Assembly (NCBI RefSeq): GCF_001570725.1
Contig: NZ_BCNV01000001.1
Location: 3,534,001-3,598,000 of the forward strand
Direction: 5' to 3'
Length of the DNA stretch: 64,000 nucleotides
From: Paenibacillus amylolyticus
GTDB taxonomy: Bacteria > Bacillota > Bacilli > Paenibacillales > Paenibacillaceae
The notes beneath the pieces were generated by a model that saw nothing but the letters and a program-made list of their open reading frames with translations, searched no databases and was not told the DNA's origin. Below, piece by piece: positions 7,750 to 16,492 of this stretch. Numbering within the stretch: the stretch's first letter is position 1; every line of letters begins with the position of its first letter. Position numbers and translations under genes: made by a program.

Positions 7750-8754
7750 CTAAACCAGCATCAGATCTGTAAGATCCTCTGCAAGGGCTTTAGAGCCTGA
7801 AATCCCCTTGATATACTTTAGATGACCATCTGATGACCAATCTATACCCTTTAATTTTTCAATCTTTTTAGGAATCATCTTATAATCAATATTCCCCTCT
7901 TCATTGATACAGCTTTCAATGAGATCCGAGCCTGCCATAGATAAAGCATCAAGACAAACAATATGAGTTAATCGCTGTCCTTTATAGTCAATCCACTGTG
8001 GATAAAACTTCTCTTTGATTGAGTTGAAATAAAGCAAAGATACATGTAATTTGACCTCTTTGGTCAAAGCTGAACATTGCGGTTTCCTTGTCAGATACTT
8101 CAATGTCCGGTACAAATTTTGAAGGGTAATGTGTCTTCCCTTGTTTCGTTTACCAACGATGCTGCCAATATGATGAAACGGACTATCTGCTCTTACGAGT
8201 AATTCCGTTGCAATCCAACTAATATCATCTGAGGCTCTAGTAAGGTATTTACTTAGAGAAGGGGCAATTCCTTTAGCTTTGGTATTTATAATATTAAACA
8301 ATTGGATTTCTTCGTCATCATCTAAATAATGAAACGCTACAAAAGGAACAGCCAAATCGGAATTTGTTTCCTCAATATAGCGTTTTATTCCCCCTAATCG
8401 ATGTTGCCCATCCATTAGAGACGCCTTGGCCTTACAAATGAGACGACCAAATGTTGGACGTTGTTTGTCATATGCTGTAAACTCCCAATTTGAGGACGCG
8501 TTTAATAATAAAGGAGTGAATAGAGCTTCGTCTCCCCTAGATAAATAAAAAGCAAAGTCATTACATCTTCTGATATCAACTGGACGTTGATATCCCTTAC
8601 CCGATGGATCATCATACGATTTTACGAAAGTTAACAAAAAAGAATCATGTGCGGAAAGTGAACTTTGATATGTTATTTTCCCACGTATTTTATTTAAAAG
8701 AACATTCTCTATCACGATGGGTCTAGCTAAACTGGAATTCATAGTTGTCATCAT
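7750..8754 (-). CDS. DGQHR-domain protein, DndB-like
   Basis: 334 residues. The defining motif is MDGQHRLGGI at about residue 115, preceded by RPVDIRRCNDFAFYLSRGD, as in the DndB/DGQHR family. In phosphorothioation islands DndB-type proteins act as regulators or accessory factors, but no dndCDE or other phosphorothioation genes are in this window, so its role here is open. Starts at 8754 and 8751 are both possible (AAGGAG lies very close). It is 26 nt downstream of the 130-residue gene and likely co-transcribed with it under the divergent XRE regulator. DndB-like family membership is secure; function is not. Confidence 0.8.
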   Translation of the reverse strand: MMTTMNSSLARPIVIENVLLNKIRGKITYQSSLSAHDSFLLTFVKSYDDPSGKGYQRPVDIRRCNDFAFYLSRGDEALFTPLLLNASSNWEFTAYDKQRPTFGRLICKAKASLMDGQHRLGGIKRYIEETNSDLAVPFVAFHYLDDDEEIQLFNIINTKAKGIAPSLSKYLTRASDDISWIATELLVRADSPFHHIGSIVGKRNKGRHITLQNLYRTLKYLTRKPQCSALTKEVKLHVSLLYFNSIKEKFYPQWIDYKGQRLTHIVCLDALSMAGSDLIESCINEEGNIDYKMIPKKIEKLKGIDWSSDGHLKYIKGISGSKALAEDLTDLMLV

Positions 8755-8780
8755 ACTCCTTGTTGTTTGTCCAGGTTGTC

Positions 8781-9173
8781 CTATAAATTGGGGTCAATTA
8801 TATGTGGAAGATAGAGGATTACATCAATGTTTTCATCATCCCCTGCTACAATGAACTGATACGATCTAGCAACATTAGCCTTTAAATCCTCCGTAAACAT
8901 AAGACCTACTGTTCGATATCTCTTATCTGAGCTTACGATTGGAAAAGGTAATTGAGCCACGGCAGATATGGCTATTATTTCTTCATGGACCGCACTAATC
9001 CATTCCTTTCCTCTCGGAGTAAATTCTTCTTTCAGCAATTCGAACCGCTCTTCGTCCGTTATCAAAATGAAATAACACTTCTGATATAAGATGAATTTTT
9101 CAATTCTATACACATTTCGACAGTTATGCTCATCCATTAAAACAAGGATATTCGCCTTATTGTTATTACTCAT
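8781..9173 (-). CDS. Hypothetical protein paired with the DGQHR gene
   Basis: 130 residues, ATG at 9173 with AAGGAGTAG upstream. I do not recognise a family. It looks like a compact alpha/beta protein with hydrophobic strands (KANILVLMDEH, CYFILITDEERFELL, NIDVILYLPHII) and no membrane segment. It is the first gene of the minus-strand operon that continues into the DGQHR gene, and its promoter region holds a perfect 17-bp palindrome shared with the divergent XRE regulator. Confidence 0.7.
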   Translation of the reverse strand: MSNNNKANILVLMDEHNCRNVYRIEKFILYQKCYFILITDEERFELLKEEFTPRGKEWISAVHEEIIAISAVAQLPFPIVSSDKRYRTVGLMFTEDLKANVARSYQFIVAGDDENIDVILYLPHIIDPNL

Positions 9174-9222
9174 ACATGGCTACTCCTTTACCTTTAGGAA
9201 TGAGAAGATCCGATATTGATTA

Positions 9223-9239
9223 TACCTATATTATAGGTA
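9223..9239. promoter_or_regulatory. 17-bp perfect palindrome, likely XRE operator
   Basis: TACCTATATTATAGGTA is a perfect inverted repeat around a central T, placed between divergent genes. A minus-strand TATAAT (9224-9219) overlaps its edge, so the palindrome falls in the spacer of the promoter for the 130-aa/DGQHR operon. This is the usual position for repression by an XRE-type dimer. Confidence 0.65.
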
Positions 9240-9301
9240 CTTTGTATACCCTTCTTGTTTTATTTTAATTTGGCTATTATTGGGCAAGGGGTGATTATCG
9301 C

Positions 9302-9634
9302 ATGAATTTCAAAGATACGGGAAACCGAATACAAGAACTTCGAAAGACACGATTTCATAACCGTGTATCTTTTGCCCAAGCTCTTCAAACTTCGGATGAG
9401 AATATTAAACGAATTGAAAGTGGTAAAGGTTTACCCAGTATTGACCTCCTTATTAAAATGGCTCTAACTCTAGAAGTGAGTACAGATTATATCTTATTTG
9501 GCCATCTGATGACTCCAGAGGACGAAGCAAGTACTTCTCTTATCAGATTACATCAACAATTAAGCCATGCTGGCAAAAAAGCCTTACATAAAATTGCTAC
9601 GGAAATTTATATTTTAGAAAAGGGGATAAAATGA
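9302..9634 (+). CDS. XRE-family helix-turn-helix regulator
   Basis: 110 residues. An N-terminal HTH_3 domain occupies residues ~9-66: IQELRKTRFHNRVSFAQALQ, ENIKRIESGKGLPSIDLLIKMA, then VSTDYILFG, followed by a short helical tail. It is transcribed divergently from the 130-aa/DGQHR operon with a 17-bp palindrome between them, so it probably represses that operon and itself. The ATGA at its end could couple to a downstream frame, but that frame is antisense to a decayed gene and is not called. Confidence 0.9.
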   Translation: MNFKDTGNRIQELRKTRFHNRVSFAQALQTSDENIKRIESGKGLPSIDLLIKMALTLEVSTDYILFGHLMTPEDEASTSLIRLHQQLSHAGKKALHKIATEIYILEKGIK

Positions 9635-9674
9635 AAAATCGCCTCAAAAGGAGATCTTCCTCTTCTCCAGATAT

Positions 9675-9980
9675 TTATTTCCGTCTATCTTTTACATTTT
9701 TCCGAATTACATCTTCTGTAATATCTCCTACAACGCTCCTTCTAGCCTCGATTAACACTGGTTTAAGATATCAAAATCATCTAAATCTGATACAAATACA
9801 CCCTATCAATTTGAAGGCATTCTGTAATATGGGATTAAGCCAACTAACAAAACCTAAGGATAATTTGTGTAATCTTGAGGATACTTCATAATGCATATCC
9901 GATAGCCCGATATATTGATCTAGTCCAAGCTGTCTTTCAATCTTACTATCAAATGTAAAAAGTAAAAGAACCAGTTGCAT
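9675..9980 (-). pseudogene. Frameshifted remnant gene (minus strand)
   Basis: Three minus-strand pieces in different frames give one plausible protein: FDSKIERQLGLDQYIGLSDM ... LNPILQNAFKLIG, then VFVSDLDDFDIL, then KPVLIEARRSVVGDITEDVI ... ending at a TAA at 9675. The breaks fall at short homopolymers (GGG and AAA), each consistent with a single-base indel. The apparent ATG at 9980 lies inside the terminator hairpin, so the true N-terminus is probably lost. The family is unknown. The plus-strand frame 9631-9891 is its antisense shadow. Confidence 0.5.
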
Positions 9981-9998
9981 TTTTTAGTGCACTGGTTC
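9968..9998 (-). terminator. Terminator of the 59-aa gene
   Basis: On the minus strand GAACCAGTGCA pairs with TGCAACTGGTTC (one bulge), followed by TTTTACTTTTT. It lies 11 nt after the 59-codon gene. Confidence 0.75.
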
Positions 9999-10008
9999 CT
10001 TTTGTGTT

Positions 10009-10188
10009 TTAAAACTCATTAAATGAAATTTTCCTTTTACAAACGTCACACTCTATTTCAATAATCAAACCAATCCCCGTAGGAATGAAAGTATAAGCAA
10101 ACTTTGCTCCTGATACGTCGAGAGGTTTGCAAGAGTCCCATTGTTTAATTTCTTTCTCCATTTGACTTGTTATTTCGAAATTCAACAT
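10009..10188 (-). CDS. Small hypothetical protein (59 aa)
   Basis: A complete small gene: ATG 10188 with AAGGAAG about 10 nt upstream, TAA at 10009-10011, and a terminator immediately after. The product begins MLNFEITSQMEKEIKQWDSC and ends in a CDVCKRKISFNEF tail, with three cysteines, two of them as CxxC, so metal binding is possible. I do not recognise the family. It lies downstream of gajB in the same direction, but 180 bp and its own upstream region separate them. Confidence 0.6.
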   Translation of the reverse strand: MLNFEITSQMEKEIKQWDSCKPLDVSGAKFAYTFIPTGIGLIIEIECDVCKRKISFNEF

Positions 10189-10369
10189 GTTATCCCAACT
10201 TCCTTACATTTTAAAACACATGGAACTCATTTTTTTTCAAAGCGTCTCTCCATCATGACAAAAAATTTTATGATACTATAGTATCGCTCCAATACAACAA
10301 TAATATCGTAAATACTAATTATACTTTTGATACCTCTTTGATACTCTGATACTTCCGTGTCTGAAGCAA

Positions 10370-12040
10370 CTATTTGACTAGAATCTTACTGATTGCAGTA
10401 TGAAAAGGAACTTGAGGGATTGAACAATAAATATCTTGCCTAAGACTAGATGTATTGTGTAGATGTAAAAAGGGTGATTCCTCCGCTGACCAAAGATCTC
10501 CTTGCGCTGGGCGATAGCGGAGAGTAGCTTGCATAATATAGCAAGCCTCAACTGCTCTAGTTACACCCACATAATGTAAATTAAGTGCTTGGATATACTC
10601 TTCTTCTGACGTCCTAGCTCCTTCAAAGGGTAGTATCCATCTGTATAAATCCAAATGAAATACAACTTTGAACTCTAATCCTTTTGATTTATGGAGCGTC
10701 ATTATATTAACCTCATTCTCTGTAGCCGGCTTAAAACTATTTAGTTTTTGAGTATCTCCTAGAATAAGCTTTAATTCGTTACATACTTCTAAATCTCTAT
10801 CGTCTGGATGAACCATTTCTGCAAAACATATAAATAAATCAATATTACTGATTAATTCTTCTTCGCCTAATATAAAAATTGCATGAATTACATTAAGTGC
10901 TCTTTCAAATTTCCGCATATCTAAATCCTCATTAAAGTAGCTCTGTACAAAATCTAATTTTGTCGTGAGTCCACCTCCAAACATAAAATAAGAAGATAAC
11001 ATATCATTAAATATAATTCCCCAATGTGAATTGCTTCTATCTAAGGCAGTCTCAACAAACAATTTATTCGGAGTACGAAGAAATTCTGCTGCTCTTTTTG
11101 CTGTCTCATTCCCTCTACATAGAATTGCAAAATCATTGTTATTCTCAAGATTGTACCTCTCTTTTAGTAAAGGTAAATTAAAATCTATCGATTCAAAAAT
11201 ATTATGATCTGTTCCTGGAATATACGTTTTGAAGACTCTTGGATCATCCGATAAGTTAATATTAGGAATTCCCATAAGAGCTAATGAATAATCTGAAATG
11301 CTTTTATGACACCTATGGTTCTTAGTTATTTCTAAATATCTGAAATCTTCGTTTGAAATTAATGAAAATAAAAACTTCGAGTATCTCTGACTAAATGCAT
11401 AAATTGCTTGATTTAGATCTCCAACAGCGATACCAACCATTCCAGCGTCCACTAACTTCAGAAAAATATGATGTTGAAATTTGCCACAGTCCTGATATTC
11501 ATCTATAAAGATATGAGTATAACGCGCTAACAAGTATGATATGCATTCAGGAACAACATTTAAAATGTACTGAGCCGTTTCAGCACATATTTCTAAAAAT
11601 ACATACCCTTCACTCAGTGATTTTTGAAGTAGTTCCAATAATTCTTCATCATTAAATTTTTTATTAAGATCTTTTAGTCTCGCATACTTCGGAAAATCAT
11701 CCACCGAATTTTTTACTTCCCATGTAACATTTTTTCCAATTAACAACTTTGCAAAAGGAATAATTATCTCGGAAATATAGAATTTATCAATTGTTCCAAA
11801 GAAGTTATTATTCTTTTTAACCCCTTTTTTTCTGCATCGAAGTTCTAATTCGTCACTTGCTTTGTTCGTAAATGAAATTGCAATTACACCTTGATAATTT
11901 AATAACGTCTTAGAAATCACACTTATCTTTTCTACAACCGTAAATGTTTTACCACTTCCAGGTTTTGCAGTAACAACTAGATTTCCAGTTTCTTCAATGA
12001 TTATATTTTGCTCATCAGTGGGAGGAAAAGAATTACCCAT
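10370..12040 (-). CDS. gajB: Gabija protein GajB, UvrD-like SF1 helicase
   Basis: 556 residues with a set of SF1A helicase motifs: Walker A AKPGSGKTFTVV near residue 28, motif II FIDEYQDCG, motif III VGDLNQAIYAF, motif V IMTLHKSKGLEFKVVF and motif VI LHYVGVTRAVE. The gene overlaps gajA by 8 nt and is translated after it, which is the Gabija order. In Gabija, GajB associates with the GajA nuclease to protect against phage. At 556 aa it is somewhat longer than the classic GajB of about 500. Codon use is A+T-rich like the rest of the element. Confidence 0.9.
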   Translation of the reverse strand: MGNSFPPTDEQNIIIEETGNLVVTAKPGSGKTFTVVEKISVISKTLLNYQGVIAISFTNKASDELELRCRKKGVKKNNNFFGTIDKFYISEIIIPFAKLLIGKNVTWEVKNSVDDFPKYARLKDLNKKFNDEELLELLQKSLSEGYVFLEICAETAQYILNVVPECISYLLARYTHIFIDEYQDCGKFQHHIFLKLVDAGMVGIAVGDLNQAIYAFSQRYSKFLFSLISNEDFRYLEITKNHRCHKSISDYSLALMGIPNINLSDDPRVFKTYIPGTDHNIFESIDFNLPLLKERYNLENNNDFAILCRGNETAKRAAEFLRTPNKLFVETALDRSNSHWGIIFNDMLSSYFMFGGGLTTKLDFVQSYFNEDLDMRKFERALNVIHAIFILGEEELISNIDLFICFAEMVHPDDRDLEVCNELKLILGDTQKLNSFKPATENEVNIMTLHKSKGLEFKVVFHLDLYRWILPFEGARTSEEEYIQALNLHYVGVTRAVEACYIMQATLRYRPAQGDLWSAEESPFLHLHNTSSLRQDIYCSIPQVPFHTAISKILVK

Positions 12041-13802
12041 TCTCCTTCACGACCTTTTCAGCTAATTCTTTAATTTTTTTTAAGGGCTTAACAATATCGT
12101 CTTTTTCCAAGCAATCCAAAGCATCATAATTATTTTTCAAAAATTCAAACATATTCTCTGCTTTAGCTTTTTGCATAATTTTAACCGTGCTACTTTTTGC
12201 TCTCGTGTTATAGAAACTTTTCAGGTTACTATATAGATTGCTTTCTACTAAATCATTCTCTAAATCTTTATGTGACAAATAAATATTCTTTTTTTCTACT
12301 TCCTGTGTAATATGATTTAGAATATCAACTGCTTTTTGGGGAATCTTAGAGTCCTTAGGCCATTCGTTGTATGACTCATTTTTCCCCCAATATTCAAGAA
12401 GGACAGCATTTTCGTCTTTATCTAACACTTCCTTAAATATCCCCATTATTCGTGACACACCCGCTTGAAACGAAAACTCCTGAGGCTTAGTTCCAATAGT
12501 CTTTTTCTTACTGAAAATATCATTATCAGTCCTAAATACGAATGGTATATCCAATGCTTGGCATATTTTTATATATGGTTTAAATCCAACTCCATTTACA
12601 GAAATTATTGAAGCATTGAGACGATCAAGATCTATATCCTTCTTCTTAGACACAGCTGTATAAAAAAGTTTCTCTGAGGGACCTTCAACTAAAAACACGG
12701 CGTTCACAAAAAATATATCCGAAGTAATAGCATCTAATCTATACCCAAAATCATCAAATTTCAGGCTTATGTCTTCACTACATCCTCCGTTTGCAGCACT
12801 AGTTTTTTTATTATTTGTTTTCAATTTAACAATTTTATCCGGACGGAAGTCAGCAGCTATGTGAGGTGAATGAGTAGTTATAAAAACTTGTTCTTTGAAA
12901 TTATCTAATAGATAGCTAGAGAGTTTTCTCTGTTGGTGAGGATGTAAATGTGCCTCCGGTTCCTCAATAGCAAAAAAGGTAACTCTCTCAAGTGTTATTT
13001 TACTTTTTTGCTTAGTTACCCAAGTGGCTAAGAAAATTTGGTTATTTCTTCCATCTCCACCTAATGTGAGAGTTTCACCTTCAGATGCGTAAGTTAATTC
13101 TAAATTTTCAAGCATCGTTTTTACGTCGGAGTTTGCGTTTTTAAAACTCAAGTCTTGATTCTCATTATGTATAGCTAAATCTTTCAATTCTTGATTCACA
13201 CTCGCCAAGGATTTTTTTATATAATTTAACTCATCCACTCCTGAACTCACATCGTTTAGTACCACTTTTAGTTTATCAATGGAGATCTTATCTTCTTCTG
13301 CTAATTCCGCAGAGAGTTGTGACTTCGCATTCTCTAATATTTGATTTTTTTCTCTTTTTATGAATGATGATAGATTTCTATTAGAATTAACACATTCCAT
13401 ATTAAGTCTTTTGATATAAAAACGAGGCGACTTCAGTTCCAATGCATCTACTGAATGACCAGCATAAGTGCTGAACTCGCCATTTTTGGAGTTCCTATAT
13501 TGAACATAAACAGTTCCATTTTGGATATCACCTTTAAATGTGCTTATCAAACAGTCTTCCGTTACATTACTGATCTTCACTGTAATTTCTATTGAGTTAG
13601 CTTTTGTATAAACATTATAATCACTATCCAGTAAATCTAGATCTTTATCACTCAACCCTCGATCAAATAATATTCTAAGCGCAAAAATCAAATTAGATTT
13701 CCCCACATCATTTGCTCCAATTATCAAAGTTTGATTAGAGAAGTTAATAAGCTCATCACCAAAATTTCGAAGACCCTTTATTTTAATCCATTCAATTAAC
13801 AT
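12033..13802 (-). CDS. gajA: Gabija protein GajA, OLD-like ATPase/TOPRIM nuclease
   Basis: 589 residues, close to the ~580 usual for GajA. ATG 13802 follows AAGGAGG. The N-terminal ATPase half has Walker A IIGANDVGKSN, the Walker B/D-loop region FFAIEEPEAHLHPHQQRKL and the switch region FITTHSPHIAADF. The C-terminal half has a TOPRIM fold with the acidic motifs VFLVEGPSEKLFY and FRTDNDIF. GajA is the DNA-nicking component of Gabija, held in check by nucleotides and released when phage activity depletes them. It overlaps gajB, and together they form an apparently intact system. Confidence 0.93.
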   Translation of the reverse strand: MLIEWIKIKGLRNFGDELINFSNQTLIIGANDVGKSNLIFALRILFDRGLSDKDLDLLDSDYNVYTKANSIEITVKISNVTEDCLISTFKGDIQNGTVYVQYRNSKNGEFSTYAGHSVDALELKSPRFYIKRLNMECVNSNRNLSSFIKREKNQILENAKSQLSAELAEEDKISIDKLKVVLNDVSSGVDELNYIKKSLASVNQELKDLAIHNENQDLSFKNANSDVKTMLENLELTYASEGETLTLGGDGRNNQIFLATWVTKQKSKITLERVTFFAIEEPEAHLHPHQQRKLSSYLLDNFKEQVFITTHSPHIAADFRPDKIVKLKTNNKKTSAANGGCSEDISLKFDDFGYRLDAITSDIFFVNAVFLVEGPSEKLFYTAVSKKKDIDLDRLNASIISVNGVGFKPYIKICQALDIPFVFRTDNDIFSKKKTIGTKPQEFSFQAGVSRIMGIFKEVLDKDENAVLLEYWGKNESYNEWPKDSKIPQKAVDILNHITQEVEKKNIYLSHKDLENDLVESNLYSNLKSFYNTRAKSSTVKIMQKAKAENMFEFLKNNYDALDCLEKDDIVKPLKKIKELAEKVVKENG

Positions 13803-13836
13803 CTAGTTCATCCTCCTTAGATTGAAACCTTAAAAT

Positions 13837-13895
13837 ATTCTTGTTAGATCTGGATATTTCTGATCACATCAGTAGGTTCCAAATCTAACAAGAAT
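13837..13895. repeat. Inverted repeat upstream of gajA
   Basis: ATTCTTGTTAGAT (13837-13849) and ATCTAACAAGAAT (13883-13895) are perfect 13-bp complements about 33 nt apart, with partial pairing continuing inside. It sits 35-93 nt upstream of the gajA start. It could be a 5'-UTR hairpin, an operator, or a weak terminator for the 14004-15068 gene; the T-tract is poor. Confidence 0.5.
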
Positions 13896-14003
13896 TCATA
13901 AAAAGATCGGACAATCCTCCTGATCTAGTAAATAATAGTTGGTAAGCACCTTCCAGTTAAATAAATTGATTTATACATAGTAGTCAGCTTAAACCAAACC
14001 AAT

Positions 14004-15068
14004 TCATCTTTTTGAAATCTTAATTGCATTAACGGACTCTTTAGGAGATTCAGATGTGAATTCAAGATATACATTATCAAATTGATACGTGAGGACAAAT
14101 TCTCCTTCATACTCTGTACTTTCAAACCTTGTGCCTTTGCCCAAGATCTTCTCGATATCATCGAACCCTTTCATAGGAAAAGCCCTAGCACTTAAATATA
14201 CATAAGCCAGTCGCCCAGATTCTTCACTGAAATTGAAAGAAGCATAGTTCCATCCTTCAAAAATCCAGAATAGTCCTCCACTCTCATAATAGGATTCTCT
14301 CACTTTGCTATTCAGTGCATCAGATACTTGTTTTATGGTTTTTCCAAAGCTTATTTCTTTGAAACCAGGTAATTTTCCCTGCTTTAAATATTTAACCGAG
14401 TCTTTTGTTAAATCTAAAAAGGGCAAAGTATTGTTGGACTGGATTCTTGTGTAGGGTACTTTTACTTCTATAAACCCAGCTACATAAGGGCCTACTTGAT
14501 ACGGGTCAAAAATTATGACAATCCCATCATTATAATAATAAAAACTGGATTTTTTACTTAGCGGGAAATTTCTAATCTTATCGTCGAACACTTCCTTCTT
14601 AACCCTTAATCCAGACTCAATACCGTCGAAAAGGTTAACACTCTGTTGGTTCGTCTTAGCAACGTTATTTAAAAAAAGTTGTGATCCTGTTTTCAAATCA
14701 AAATTGTATGTAGTCGCTTCTTCATATCCGTGCACCCCACCCTTGTAGTAATAATCTTTAAATACAACGGATAATCGCTGATTATTATTAAATTTCGTCT
14801 CGGATGTCGTTTGTCTATAAAAGTAATTTTGCTGTTTCTTTAATTCTACGTTTTCTTGGGATGCTTTTACAGCATAAATCTTCAAGACCTTATTGATTTT
14901 GTCCTTTACTTGTTGATTTCCACCGGTGATTTGGACATATTTTTGACCCTTATACGTATGGATCTTCGTGTTTACAGTATGCGGTTTAGCTGCTGATACG
15001 ATGTTATTAGGTATGAATAGAACAAACGTAATACTAAAAATCAATATTGTAGCTAACACTTTCTTCAA
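14004..15068 (-). CDS. Secreted DUF3298/RsiV-like domain protein
   Basis: 354 residues, apparently from TTG 15068 with AGGGG about 10 nt upstream. A signal peptide is evident (MKKVLATILIFSITFVLFI ... VSAAK). The region at ~residues 60-215 resembles the DUF4163/DUF3298 fold: KDYYYKGGVHGYEEATTYNF, FDLKTGSQLFLNN, then VIIFDPYQVGPYVAG. This fold occurs in RsiV and PdaC-type proteins. The C-terminal ~130 residues form a second unassigned domain (FGKTIKQVSDALNSKVRES onward). It is probably extracytoplasmic. It sits between gajA and an AlbA_2 gene; a direct link with defence is not evident. Confidence 0.75.
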   Translation of the reverse strand: MKKVLATILIFSITFVLFIPNNIVSAAKPHTVNTKIHTYKGQKYVQITGGNQQVKDKINKVLKIYAVKASQENVELKKQQNYFYRQTTSETKFNNNQRLSVVFKDYYYKGGVHGYEEATTYNFDLKTGSQLFLNNVAKTNQQSVNLFDGIESGLRVKKEVFDDKIRNFPLSKKSSFYYYNDGIVIIFDPYQVGPYVAGFIEVKVPYTRIQSNNTLPFLDLTKDSVKYLKQGKLPGFKEISFGKTIKQVSDALNSKVRESYYESGGLFWIFEGWNYASFNFSEESGRLAYVYLSARAFPMKGFDDIEKILGKGTRFESTEYEGEFVLTYQFDNVYLEFTSESPKESVNAIKISKR

Positions 15069-15087
15069 TTCAAACTACCCCTTTGTT

Positions 15088-16245
15088 TTATATAGTCAGT
15101 TCACGGTACTCTTCAAGCATACGTTTTAATGCTATAGAGGCTTTAATTCTTTCTGCTGCAACCTCCCCTGGTCTGCTTTCATCTAATACATACTCATTGA
15201 TATCTGAACCTATATAATTGATCATGATATCTTTATTATTGAAGACATAGTCTTCAAACTGTACTCTTTCAATCTCGTCGTGAAAAATTAAAATCACTTC
15301 TAGAAATCTCCTTCTGGCTATGTGTGCCTCATGTTGGTCCTCTTGAAATAAAAAGTTATGCAGAAGGTAGTTTATATCGTTATTGATAAAATATTTATAT
15401 GGGATAGTGTCCTGGTGGTAATCATCTAAATCTATAAACCCCCAGTCCGGAGTCGTAGTAAAATATCTCGCTCCATCTAAATAAACGATTCCTTTACTAT
15501 AAAGGGTAGTACCATAGTAATTTGCTGTTATAACTTTGTATGAAACTGAACTGTCTGTCATGGTATACGCGTAAAACTCTGGGGTATTTCTTAGATCACT
15601 GTCATCAGTTAAAGACAAAGTAAACTCTGGGTTTTCCCGATTGTAAAACTGGTCTTCATCTCCGATCCAAGTTTCCTTAGATCTCAATTTGTGCATTAGT
15701 TTCTCATAAGGAGACAGGTGTAGGCCAAATCTTTTCTTCCATAGATACTCAATATCGTTGATATCAGCACTCTTATCAATATCCGTATTTGTATCCCCTA
15801 CCCTGGTATAAATGTGATTAGCCCTAACACATCTCTTTGTTTTCTTATCTTCATAACTTTCGGTAAGATAATAAGGCGTCTCCATTGAATTCATTATAAT
15901 CAAAACATCTATTTCATGTTTATCTATGAAAAGAGTACGTAATTCAACTCTCGGTCTTACACCACCTGCAAACTTTTTACTTTTCAATTGATTAATAAGT
16001 TCTTGTTGATTTCTACGCTGTTCATCTCGCTCTACACCTATGATTTCTCCAGTTTGATCCATTACACCAAAGATTATATAAGCATCGCGATCAGCTTTGT
16101 TGTTAGCCATACAGATAATATCATGTAATAAGTTAGCTGTATTCGAATGATGTGATTGTTTAAAATCCCAGTATTCGTCTTCTCGTTTACTCATGATAAG
16201 CTGTTCTATTTCGAACATGAGTAATTCATTTGAATTTTTAACCAT
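15088..16245 (-). CDS. AlbA_2 / Schlafen-like ATP-binding domain protein
   Basis: 385 residues, ATG with GGAGGGG upstream. The first ~150 residues match the AlbA_2 (Schlafen AlbA_2/AAA_4) domain: EDEYWDFKQSHHSNTANLLHDIICMANN, AYIIFGVMDQTGEIIGVERD and IYTRVGDTNT. The family is common in accessory islands and sometimes acts in nucleic-acid cleavage or regulation. The C-terminal ~220 residues are specific and unassigned. It lies 19 nt upstream of the secreted DUF3298 gene and may be co-transcribed with it. A defence role is inferred only from location. Confidence 0.75.
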   Translation of the reverse strand: MVKNSNELLMFEIEQLIMSKREDEYWDFKQSHHSNTANLLHDIICMANNKADRDAYIIFGVMDQTGEIIGVERDEQRRNQQELINQLKSKKFAGGVRPRVELRTLFIDKHEIDVLIIMNSMETPYYLTESYEDKKTKRCVRANHIYTRVGDTNTDIDKSADINDIEYLWKKRFGLHLSPYEKLMHKLRSKETWIGDEDQFYNRENPEFTLSLTDDSDLRNTPEFYAYTMTDSSVSYKVITANYYGTTLYSKGIVYLDGARYFTTTPDWGFIDLDDYHQDTIPYKYFINNDINYLLHNFLFQEDQHEAHIARRRFLEVILIFHDEIERVQFEDYVFNNKDIMINYIGSDINEYVLDESRPGEVAAERIKASIALKRMLEEYRELTI

Positions 16246-16492
16246 TCCGCCCCTCCAATTTGATTTATTATATTTTCAATCCTACATAGCTCGTTCATAA
16301 TTTTATATGCATGTGATTCTATACTCTATCTCTCTTCAGATCACACAATAGGAATATTATAACATGTATTAATATATCTTATTTGCCTATCTATAATCAG
16401 ATATATCAGTCAACGATTAAATTTATTACGAAGAGAGAACAGAATACCCACCTACAGTAGTTCATATAAACATACCATTTTTCAACACTTAT

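Noticed and set aside
7750-8754. A complete Dnd phosphorothioation system
   Set aside because: No dndA, C, D or E nor sspBCD-type genes are visible; only the DGQHR protein is present.
9631-9891. 86-codon plus-strand frame overlapping the XRE stop codon by ATGA
   Set aside because: Composition is Ser/Leu-rich without a fold-like pattern, and it is antisense to a better protein signal (the frameshifted gene at 9675-9980).
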